Of a stretch of 31,707 bases of DNA, positions 17,526 through 27,200 are shown piece after piece. Position numbers and translations under genes: made by a program. Source of the stretch: Isotricha intestinalis. Its lineage: Eukaryota; Ciliophora; Litostomatea; Vestibuliferida; Isotrichidae. How positions within the stretch are numbered: the first letter of the stretch is position 1; each line of letters begins with the position of its first letter. The notes under the pieces were generated by a model that was given only the letters and a program-made list of their open reading frames with translations, was not told the DNA's origin and made no database searches. The stretch spans positions 1 through 31,707 of the forward strand of contig JAJJLU010000558.1 of assembly GCA_023807065.1 (NCBI GenBank), given 5' to 3'.

Positions 17526-20375
17526 TTATTCTTCTTCTATAATTTTAAAATCTTTTATTAATTGTTTCACATTATTATCTAGAATTTCAGTATCATTATA
17601 TTGTTTAATAACATTATTTTTTTTCATTTTAATCAATGAATCATCTGATTGATCCACTTTAATATTAACTTTAATTGGGATTTTATTATTATGAATTTTT
17701 TTGAAATTATGAAATTTTAAATTATTATTTCTCAATTTATTATAAATTGGAATTTCTTTTGGTTTGAACTTTTGTTTTTCAATCAAATTGTTTAAGCTTA
17801 TTGTATCATATATTTTATTGGAATCATTTTTACTTAAATTATTACCTATTTTAGGTAAATGTAAATTAATATTTGATTCATTGTTGTTTCTAGTTCTAAG
17901 TTTAATTGAATCTATTATAAATTGATTATTATTGTTGTAAAAATTGTTAAAATTTTTTTTTATGATTAAACTATTTCTATTTATTTTTCTATTGAAAGAA
18001 TTGTAATTTATAATATTATTTTTTTCTTTTTTGTTTGGAGAATTTGAATCAATAATATTATTGCTGCTTTTATTATGATTTAAATTATCCTCTATATTAT
18101 TTAAATTATAAGCATTACCTACTAAAAAAGAATAATTATTTTGTCCTTGGCTTAAATATTTATCTCTTTGAAATATATTTCTTTTATGAAAGGCTGAAAT
18201 TGCTCTTTTTTTATCTTCTTCAGTAAAGATATTATTAAGTTGTTGAAAATTTCTTTGTTTCTTAATATAATTATTATTTTCATACTTTTTTATTGGACTC
18301 ACATTCTTATTTTCATTTAATTCTTTATTATTAATTTTTCCTAAATTATTCTCAAAAATTTCATTTCCTTCTTCATTTTGTTCTTCTTTGATTATATTTC
18401 TTTCATTATTAGTTCTTTCTTTAATAAATGAATTATTATTATTTTTAATGAACTTTTTTTTTAAATTAATAGAATTATATTCATTCACATTTTTTGAAGA
18501 AGGTTTTATTGGATAATTATTATTATTAATATTATTAATATAACTAAGATTGTTAAAGTTTATGTTAATTAAAGAAATATCTTTATTATTATTTTCAGTT
18601 AATTGATTCAAATAACTTAAATTATAACGAGTTTGTGATTGTGATCTTTGTGGAATTTTAATTGGATAATTTATTAAGTTATTCTTATTATTTTTTTTTT
18701 CGTTTATTATATTGTTCATTGGATTAATTGGATTTGTTATAACATTCTCACTGAAAATATTATTGTTTGAATTGGATTTTTGAATGTTTTTTTGAATAAA
18801 GTGATAATTTATTAAATTTGATTTTTGATTTTCTATTTCTTCTAAAAGTTTTTGATCATTTTCATTGTTATTGTTATTATTTTGATAATTTTTATTTATA
18901 TTTTTTTGTGAATTATCCTCTAAAATTGAATTTACATTTTCAGAAAAATTAATATCTTTTTTTATATCATCTATCAATAAATTGACTGAATTCTTTATAT
19001 TTATATCACTATTATCTCTATATAAATAATTAATATTATTATATTTATTTCTGATATTTTTCAAGTTATGAGAAGGATTAATAACATTTGATTCACTATA
19101 ATAATAATTCAAAATTTTATTTTTTTCGACATCTGTAATCTTTCTAAAATGATTGTTTTCATTTTCATTTTTATCAGAATATTTATCATTGATGAAACTT
19201 AAATAATCTTTAGGTTCATTAATCTGAATTTTTGGTAATCTATTTCTCATATTAATTACCGCACTTTGAATATTTCTTCTAGTAGTTGAAGAAGAATATC
19301 TATTTTTAGGTAAAAATAAATTAATATCATTTAATCTTTTAGGCATTTTTATAGTATTTAACAGTTTATTATCTTCATCATTATGATAAAAATTTTTCTC
19401 AATATCAAATTGATCTTCAATTATTACATTTTCATTTTGAATAATTTCACAACTATCATCAAATTTTTTCCCATTATTAGGTATTCCTTCATTATTATTC
19501 ACTGAAATTTTTCTTCCTTCCAAATTAAACATACTAATTTGTTTATCAATAATATTGAGCAACTGTGCACAAGTAGGTCTATTAATAGGGTTAGTCTGTA
19601 AACAAATATAAACAATCCCACTTAAAGCTCTTGAATATATTTTAGGAATTGGATCATAAATTCCTTTCATTACTTTATCATAAACTATTTTCATAGAAGT
19701 TCCTCTAAAAGGTGCTTTTAAAGAGCAAATTTCATATATTAAACATCCTAAAGACCAAATATCACTTTTAAAGTCATATGATTTATTATCCCAAACTTCA
19801 GGAGAAGCATAATAAGGTGTACCAGTTTGTGTATTATGTAAATTATTTTTTAGGATTTTACTTACATTTAAATCCCCTATTTTTACAATGTTATCATTGA
19901 ATAAAAATATATTTGCTGATTTTATATCTCTATGCATTATTTTATAATCATGTAAGCTTTTTAATCCTTTTATTATTTGAATTATCATATTTAAAATTTC
20001 ATGTTCAGAAAAATATAAATTTTTTCTTTGTCTAATAGAAATTTTTTTTTCTAAATCACCACATTCTGCATATTCCATTACAAGACATAAACAATTATTT
20101 ATTTTATCAAAAAATGATTCTTTATATTGTACTATATTTTTATTATTAATTGAAGCTAAAATTCTTATTTCATTTAATGAATTCTCTTTTTCTTTTGGTT
20201 TTAATTGGTTTAAATATACTTTTTTTAAAGCATAAATATTATTATCTGTTCTTCTCTTTACTTTATAAACTGTTCCAAATGAACCTCTTCCTAATTCACA
20301 TATTATTTCAAAATCTGACATTGATGATTGAACTGAATCTAATTTACTATTTTTTATGTAAAAAGGATTTAGCAT
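17526..20375 (-). CDS. NEK-type serine/threonine protein kinase with DLN motif
   Basis: A 949-residue protein with an N-terminal kinase domain (about 21-280) and a 670-residue Asn-rich tail. Kinase motifs are complete: Gly loop GRGSFGTV at 29-36, Lys51, alpha-C Glu69, catalytic HRDIKSAN at 148-155, activation end GTPYYASPE at 185-193, and DIWSLGC. The EYAECGDLEKKI block and the HRDIKSANIFL form are typical of the NIMA-related (NEK) family, which works in cilia, basal bodies and mitosis. The metal-binding DFG is DLN (168-170); the Asp is kept, so activity is likely. The tail has no recognisable domain; it is Asn/Ser/Lys-rich, and the last part (about 860-940) is more basic with short helices. 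It is divergently arranged with the LRR protein gene, 293 bases apart. Confidence 0.92.
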   Translation of the reverse strand: MLNPFYIKNSKLDSVQSSMSDFEIICELGRGSFGTVYKVKRRTDNNIYALKKVYLNQLKPKEKENSLNEIRILASINNKNIVQYKESFFDKINNCLCLVMEYAECGDLEKKISIRQRKNLYFSEHEILNMIIQIIKGLKSLHDYKIMHRDIKSANIFLFNDNIVKIGDLNVSKILKNNLHNTQTGTPYYASPEVWDNKSYDFKSDIWSLGCLIYEICSLKAPFRGTSMKIVYDKVMKGIYDPIPKIYSRALSGIVYICLQTNPINRPTCAQLLNIIDKQISMFNLEGRKISVNNNEGIPNNGKKFDDSCEIIQNENVIIEDQFDIEKNFYHNDEDNKLLNTIKMPKRLNDINLFLPKNRYSSSTTRRNIQSAVINMRNRLPKIQINEPKDYLSFINDKYSDKNENENNHFRKITDVEKNKILNYYYSESNVINPSHNLKNIRNKYNNINYLYRDNSDINIKNSVNLLIDDIKKDINFSENVNSILEDNSQKNINKNYQNNNNNNENDQKLLEEIENQKSNLINYHFIQKNIQKSNSNNNIFSENVITNPINPMNNIINEKKNNKNNLINYPIKIPQRSQSQTRYNLSYLNQLTENNNKDISLININFNNLSYINNINNNNYPIKPSSKNVNEYNSINLKKKFIKNNNNSFIKERTNNERNIIKEEQNEEGNEIFENNLGKINNKELNENKNVSPIKKYENNNYIKKQRNFQQLNNIFTEEDKKRAISAFHKRNIFQRDKYLSQGQNNYSFLVGNAYNLNNIEDNLNHNKSSNNIIDSNSPNKKEKNNIINYNSFNRKINRNSLIIKKNFNNFYNNNNQFIIDSIKLRTRNNNESNINLHLPKIGNNLSKNDSNKIYDTISLNNLIEKQKFKPKEIPIYNKLRNNNLKFHNFKKIHNNKIPIKVNIKVDQSDDSLIKMKKNNVIKQYNDTEILDNNVKQLIKDFKIIEEE

Positions 20376-20668
20376 TTTTAAATTAAATTATGGTTTTTAA
20401 AATTCTCAAAAAAATTAACTTATTTATTTTATTTATTTCAAAAGAAAAAGAATACAAATATGGGAATTGAGAAAAAAAATTATTTTTAACAAAAAAAAAG
20501 ATAAATTTTGACTTATTTTATTTTAAACAATAATTTAAATTATGAATTTATTTCAAAAATTAGATTATATAAAATAACTTCATATACTGAAAATTAATTT
20601 TTAGAAAATAATTTATTCATTTTCTATTTTTTAAATTTATAATTTATGTTTTTATTTTTTTATTATAA
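20376..20668. promoter_or_regulatory. Divergent intergenic region (293 bp)
   Basis: It separates the starts of the kinase (minus) and the LRR protein (plus) and must hold both promoters. It is AT-rich with A9 and T-run tracts. No named element is recognised. Confidence 0.4.
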
Positions 20669-23600
20669 ATGAAACAAGTAGATTATACTTTATCAAGTGA
20701 ATTAAAAAAAATTTTATCAGACAAAAAAAACAACAATATTCTTGATAATATTACAAATACCTTAAAAATTACATTAATTTATAAAGACATAACACAAATT
20801 GGAGAATATATACCTTATCAATTTCAAGGAGTAACTCATTTATTATTATCTAATAATAAAATTTCTAATTTAAATGGAATTCAACAATTTCCAAATTTAA
20901 CTCATTTTTCTATTTCTTTTAATTATATTGAAGATATAAAAGAATTTAATAAAATTGTAAATAAAAAAATATTACTTTCATTAAGTGTAAAAGGAAATTT
21001 ATTTTGTAAAAATCCTCAATCAAATATAAAATTAATAAAAAAATTTCCTAAATTAAAATATTTAGATTCTTTCAAAATAACAGAAGCAACATATAAAGTT
21101 ATATATGAAAAAGATAATGTAGGAAAATTATTATTATTTTTTTTTGATTTTATGAATGAAAAAATAGAAACAGTTAAAAATATTACACAAAAAATAAGAT
21201 TAAATAATGAATATTATAATAAAGTTAATTATTTTAAAAGTAATGAAACAATAAATGAATATTTAAATAGACTTAGATATCTGTTAAATATTAATAATTT
21301 AATGGATGTTGATAATGAATATATTTCAAAATATTTGAATTCTTCAATTAATCCAAGTGTTCATATTATTAAAAAAATAATTGGAAAATTTATTCCTACG
21401 GATACAATTCCACAAAATTTTGATATTAAAAAATTCAAAAGTTTATATTCTCAAATTTTTTTAGAAGTTATTCAGTCATATGAGTCAAAAAAAAATAAAG
21501 CAGAATTACCTTTTTATTTAAATTATTTATTAGTTTCTTCTTCACCACTTTTTCAAAAATTTTTAACTGAAAAATCAAAAGAAATTTTAAGTAATAAAGC
21601 TACTAACTCTCAAGAAAGTTTAAACATCAATTTAATTACAAGGAATGAGATGATTGATTATATTTGTAAAAACTTTAATGAGATTTTAACTACTTATTCA
21701 ACTTATACATTGAATGAAATTCATAAATTCCAATTTTTAAGTTTTTATTATATGAGTAATGGAAAAGACGATGAATTTATTAATAACAAAGAAAATGATA
21801 TATTACAAATAAATTATAATGAAGGAAAAGAATTTATTCAATTAGATGGTTTAATTAGAAATACTTGTAAATTTTTAAATGAATTTTACTGTGATTCTTT
21901 TCCAATTTTTGCTTTAAATTTTGATTATATGAGAAATATTATGACTATTGTTCAAAATAAAATTAAAAGTTATATTCTGGAATTTTATGAAATTAAAAAA
22001 ATCTTTAATGAATTATTTGAAATTAAAAATAAAAATATTTATTTGAATGAACCAATGGAAAGGAATATAAATTTAAATATAAAAAAAAAAAATCCCAATA
22101 AAAATAAAAACAGAAGTTTAAGTCAAAAAATAATTACAAATGAAAATGAATTACCTCAGTATAATAATTATAACGATTATGAAAATGAAGATTTAACAAA
22201 TTATTATAATCCAAATCTGAATTCAAATATTTTAAATTCTAATGGTAAAGTAAAAAAAAAATATATAAACAAAAGCAATTCACCATTGCAAAATAATAAT
22301 AATGAAAACAATTATCAAACAAGAGGATTTAAAGATACAGGTTATGGTTTAAAATTAAGAAATAATCATAATAATATTAATTATAATAAAATTAAAGTTT
22401 ATAGAAATGATACAGGAGAAGAATTAGAATTATCTAATATAGAAAAGAAACAATTAGAATATGAAAATATAAAAAGTGGAAATAGTTTAACAAATAAAAA
22501 TAATAATAATCAAAATATAAATAATCCAAATGAATCTAAATATATTTATAATCCATTTAATCAAGTAAATTATAAAATAGATCCTTCGAGTACAAGCCAA
22601 GAAAATTTTAGTAAAAATTCAAATTCTTTTAAACAAAGTGATAATAATAATTTTATTAATTCTGGATTTTCCAAAAATAATGGTGAAGAATTATCAAATC
22701 TAGAAATATCAAGGCAAAATTATTATAATAGTTTAAGTAACAAAAATATTGATGATATTCAAAATATTTCAAATTTAGAAAGAACTAGACAGAAGTATTA
22801 TAATTTAAAAAAAAATAACAATGATTCTTATCAAAATAATTATTATATCCCAAATAAAAATGAATTATTTACTCTTGGGCAAAATGAAAAAGAAGAGAAA
22901 AACAAAAAAATAGAAACTAAACATTATAATGAAAACAATAATAAATCAAATTATAATAATCCCTTAGTTGCCAAATTATCAAATATTGCAAATGCAATCT
23001 CAATTCTTTATTATTTAATTAATAAAAATATTTATGATTCTTTTATAATTCAATTAAAATTTAATAGATTATTTTCAAATATTTCTAGATTTGTTATTCG
23101 TTTATATAGGATATATATTTATTTATCTAAGAAAAAATTTATTCAGAATTTAAAAGATTTAAAAAAAGTAAGTTATGCTTTTTATAACATTAGAAAAAAA
23201 TATGCAAAAATTACATTTTTAAATGCTTTAAAACAAAATTTTTTAATGTGCAAATATGAGCAAAATTTATATATTAGAAAATTAAAAGCAAAAAGTTTAT
23301 ATGGATTATATAATAATAAATTAAGGCAATTGCATAAGAAAAGTAAAGATACTAATGCATTAGCATTTTATTATCAAACAATTATAAAAAAATTATTTTT
23401 GATGTTAAAATTCAATTATCATAACTCAGAAAAATACCAAAAAAGAAAATTATTAGAATATCAAATGCAAAAACAAAATTTATTAAATGATGATTCAGAA
23501 AATATAAATAAAGAAAGTTATGATTTATCAAATTATAATAATAAAATTTTTAACTTCTTTCATTCAAATGATAATGAAAATGAAGATGAAAAAAATGATG

Positions 23601-24079
23601 AAGATTTTGAAAAATATAATAAAATGTTCAGTCAAGATAATTTAAAAGAAATAAGAAATAAAATAAAGGAAGAAAATGAAATAAGTTTAGTCTCAGAAAA
23701 TTTAAAAGAAAACTCAACAAATTATAATAATAATAATGATATAAATCATTTATTATCAAAACTAGAAAATAAATATAATTCATTTGTTAAAAAATCAAAA
23801 TCAAAATTAAATGTTTCAAATTTAACAGAAAATAAAAAAGAAAAAGAAGATAAAAAAATAGGATATAAAAGAGGAAAAAGTGATAAAATGAAAGATTATG
23901 GTTCTCAAATTAAATATGGTAAAAAAAAAAATACAATAAGTGGAGTGAGTTGTCCATATTGTTCAGCTGGAATATCTCATAATGTTTGTATTGGAAATTC
24001 AAGTGGTCCAATTGATGATGTTTTAGGTGCTCCAAAATTTATGCAAAGAACACAAAATTTTGCACATAAAAAGTTGTAA
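20669..24079 (+). CDS. Large LRR protein with helical repeats and C-terminal CxxC-HxxC motif
   Basis: A 1136-residue protein. Residues 53-140 hold SDS22-like leucine-rich repeats (THLLLSNNKISNLNGIQQFP, LTHFSISFNYIEDI) and an LRR-cap-like end, KKFPKLKYLDSFKI. Residues 150-470 are predicted helical. Residues 480-770 are Asn-rich low complexity, with two related short segments ending in RQNYYN and RQKYYN. Residues 787-928 are basic, aromatic helices at intervals of roughly 25-35 residues, reminiscent of Sfi1-type centrin-binding repeats. The last 45 residues hold CPYCSAGISHNVC (Cys1095, Cys1098, His1104, Cys1107), a possible zinc knuckle, and then a Gly/Pro-containing end. There is no signal peptide or membrane segment. 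LRR plus long helical tail suggests a centrosomal, basal-body or axonemal scaffold; this is inference. The start ATG at 20669 follows a long A/T leader. Confidence 0.78.
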   Translation: MKQVDYTLSSELKKILSDKKNNNILDNITNTLKITLIYKDITQIGEYIPYQFQGVTHLLLSNNKISNLNGIQQFPNLTHFSISFNYIEDIKEFNKIVNKKILLSLSVKGNLFCKNPQSNIKLIKKFPKLKYLDSFKITEATYKVIYEKDNVGKLLLFFFDFMNEKIETVKNITQKIRLNNEYYNKVNYFKSNETINEYLNRLRYLLNINNLMDVDNEYISKYLNSSINPSVHIIKKIIGKFIPTDTIPQNFDIKKFKSLYSQIFLEVIQSYESKKNKAELPFYLNYLLVSSSPLFQKFLTEKSKEILSNKATNSQESLNINLITRNEMIDYICKNFNEILTTYSTYTLNEIHKFQFLSFYYMSNGKDDEFINNKENDILQINYNEGKEFIQLDGLIRNTCKFLNEFYCDSFPIFALNFDYMRNIMTIVQNKIKSYILEFYEIKKIFNELFEIKNKNIYLNEPMERNINLNIKKKNPNKNKNRSLSQKIITNENELPQYNNYNDYENEDLTNYYNPNLNSNILNSNGKVKKKYINKSNSPLQNNNNENNYQTRGFKDTGYGLKLRNNHNNINYNKIKVYRNDTGEELELSNIEKKQLEYENIKSGNSLTNKNNNNQNINNPNESKYIYNPFNQVNYKIDPSSTSQENFSKNSNSFKQSDNNNFINSGFSKNNGEELSNLEISRQNYYNSLSNKNIDDIQNISNLERTRQKYYNLKKNNNDSYQNNYYIPNKNELFTLGQNEKEEKNKKIETKHYNENNNKSNYNNPLVAKLSNIANAISILYYLINKNIYDSFIIQLKFNRLFSNISRFVIRLYRIYIYLSKKKFIQNLKDLKKVSYAFYNIRKKYAKITFLNALKQNFLMCKYEQNLYIRKLKAKSLYGLYNNKLRQLHKKSKDTNALAFYYQTIIKKLFLMLKFNYHNSEKYQKRKLLEYQMQKQNLLNDDSENINKESYDLSNYNNKIFNFFHSNDNENEDEKNDEDFEKYNKMFSQDNLKEIRNKIKEENEISLVSENLKENSTNYNNNNDINHLLSKLENKYNSFVKKSKSKLNVSNLTENKKEKEDKKIGYKRGKSDKMKDYGSQIKYGKKKNTISGVSCPYCSAGISHNVCIGNSSGPIDDVLGAPKFMQRTQNFAHKKL

Positions 24080-24281
24080 TTTTTTTATAATTTTCTTTTT
24101 TTTTTAAATTTTTAGTTTGGTTTAACATATTTATTTTATTTAATTAAAATTTGTTTAAATCTCATTTAAATTAATATCAAAATTTATTAGTAAAATTTAT
24201 TGAATAAATATAAAGCCTTTAAAAATGTTATTATTTATAATATAATTAAAATTTAAAAAATATAAAAATAAGAAAATTGAA

Positions 24282-27200
24282 ATGTCTTTGAGGACAATAA
24301 ATTTCATCATAATTATTTTAATTTTAAAATTCAAAAAAATAAAAAGCCAAAAAGAAATAGAATTAAACAAAACAATAACAGGAACAATTCGTAATGATGA
24401 TTCATATGAATATTATTCATTAATAATTCCAAATGATACAGAATCAAATAAATATAATTTAGTCTTCGTGGTAAAAGAAGATCAAAAAAATATAAAAGAA
24501 GGAGAAGAACTCTTCAGTGATCCCGATATTTATGTTTCAAAAAAAAATGAAAAGCCAAAATCTTCAAAAGATTCAGAATATTATTCTGAAAGATATGGAA
24601 GTGATATATTAACAATTCCATCATCTGAAGTAAATGTTAATGATACTTTTTATATTGGAATGTATTGTCAATATTCATGTAAATATGAATTAAAAGCTTA
24701 TTTATCAGAAGAAGTAGAAATTGAAATTGGAAAAATATATTTTATACATTTAAACAAAAGATCATCTTTAAATTACGAAATTAAAATTCCAGAAAAATCA
24801 AATTTTAAAGAATTAAATATAATATCGAATTCAAATTCATTTACTGAATATAAAATATTTGTTTCAACACAAAATCCTTCTTCTCAAAATACATTGAAAC
24901 CAATTCCATCATTTATAAGTGGATATACATTTTTAATAGATAAAAATTCAAGACATTATTGTACAAATTGTTCATATCATATTTTAATTCAAAGTGAGAA
25001 AGAAGATGTAGATCTTAGTCTATATGCCTTTTTTCAAGATTCAATAACAAAAATTGTAGCTGGAGACTTAGTTCAAAGTGCTCTTAAATATAATAGTAAA
25101 AGATGTTATTCATTTGATGTTGGGTTAAATTATAAAGAAGAAAAAATCATTTTAACAATTTCTTTATTCTCTGGTTATGGTTTATTATATATAGAAGGAT
25201 GGAAACATAATGATTATTTAAAGTATGAAGATATTCAAGATAATAACAATACATATGAAATTTTAGGTGAAAGAAGTATTCTTTTAACTAAAACTCAATT
25301 TAGAGAGTTTGATAGAAAAGATAGTGATTTTGAAGGGAAAGATTCTGTGTTATATTTTTGTATATATTCAGATAGTGAAATGTCTTATACTTTAAAAATA
25401 TATTATTTAAATCAAGCACAAGAATTACAAGATAGTAATTTTATTTTTCCAAAGAATGAAGTAACAGGTTTTTTAAATAGTGGTGATATCACAACTTATT
25501 TATTAATTGAATTTAGTTCAGTTTCTAAAAAAACAAAATCCAATATTTTAATCAATTTCAAATCAATTTCAGGTTTTCCAAGTTTTTATTTATATTTTTG
25601 TTTTAATGATTTTGGGTGTTATTTTGATAAACAATTTTTTGATGAGAAATATAACTCAAATGAATTAATTCCAAGTGTTTATTCATCATATTCAAATTAT
25701 TTTATTTCTCTTCTAGGAAAAGATAATAAATGTTATGAACAAGAAAAGAATTGTGAAATGTATATAGTAGTATCTTGTTTATCATTCTTTGGTATTTGTC
25801 AATATAAAATAAATTTAAATGTAGAAGAAAATGCATTGATAATGTCACCCAGAACAACTTATCAATCAATAATACCAAATGGAAAGACTGATTTATATCA
25901 AATAAATATAAATGATCCAGAAACAGAATCAATTGTAATTGTTTTAAATAATCAAAATGGAGAATGTTCATTAAGTGCATTTCAATTAAATTTAAGTTCT
26001 AATGAAAAAAAAGAAGAATTAATTGATGCTTCTTTTAATGAAGATTATATGCCAAATGTTATCAGAATTACTCCTAAATCAATTAAAAAAGATAATTTAA
26101 TTGGTAATTATATTGTGAGAGTTACTGCTTTAACTTTTTCTTCTTATAATATATATTATTATATTACTTATAAAGAAAAAGAAGAAGAAAAATCAGAAGA
26201 AGTTGATTATGAAAAAGTCACAATGACTTTAAATGAAGGAAATATGATTCTTGATTATTTTCCTAGTGATTTAAATTATAAGATTTATTCTTATATTCCT
26301 TATTCACCAATTTATAAAGAAGATATTAAATTTACTCTAAATTCTCAAAATATTAAATTTAGATTTAAAGTATTTTTGGATCTTAAAACATTTAAATATG
26401 ATAAAAATGGAAAAACAAACGATGAAAAAATTAAAGGATTTGATTGGGAAAGCGATTCTAATAATGAATTAATCATTAAAAAAAATGATCCTAAATTTAG
26501 TGATGATATATATTATATTGTTGTTTATTTACAAAATGATATAACAGATTTTTTAGATAATTCAATTATTAAATTTTACATTGGAGTGACTAAAAAAGAA
26601 GTTCCTTTTATTTTATATGATGGAATAGAGCAATTTCATACTCTTTCAAAAGATTATACAAATCAAAATTTTTGGTTTATTCATAATAATTTAAGTAAAA
26701 ACTTAGAAATTTCTTTTAATGTTTTAGTCGGAAAAGCTGACATTTTCATTGATGTAAATCTAATAAATGAAACCATTATTAAAAAATATGAAAATAATTT
26801 GAATTTAAATAAAACAAAAGATAATTCAAAAGAGTTTCCTTCATTAATTTCATTAATAGATTTTGATTATTCGGACTCAATAATTTTGGATCATAATTAT
26901 TTAAAAAAAAATTGTCAAAAAAAAGACAATAAACAAAGCAAAATTCCAACATGTCCAATTTTTATATATATTAAATCATCAAAGAAAATGCTTAATAATA
27001 ATTTACATTGTAAATTTTCACTTGTTGTTGTATCCTCAGAAAATACAATCGAAACTTTAACATTAGGAATAAAGAAAAAAGGATCAGTCAAAAATGGAGA
27101 ATATAAATATTATTTAATTGAAGAAGTCAGAAAAAGAAAAGGATTAAAAGTTTCAGTAAATTTCGAAAAAGGTTATGGAGAAATTTATATGAAAATTTTA

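Noticed and set aside
20150..20386. 78-codon plus-strand frame over the kinase N-terminus
   Set aside because: It covers the reverse of the conserved Gly loop and Lys51 region of the kinase, which fixes the minus strand as coding.
25702..25980. 92-codon minus-strand frame inside the giant membrane protein gene
   Set aside because: Hydrophobic reverse shadow; the plus frame is open over 5.8 kb and needs no interruption.
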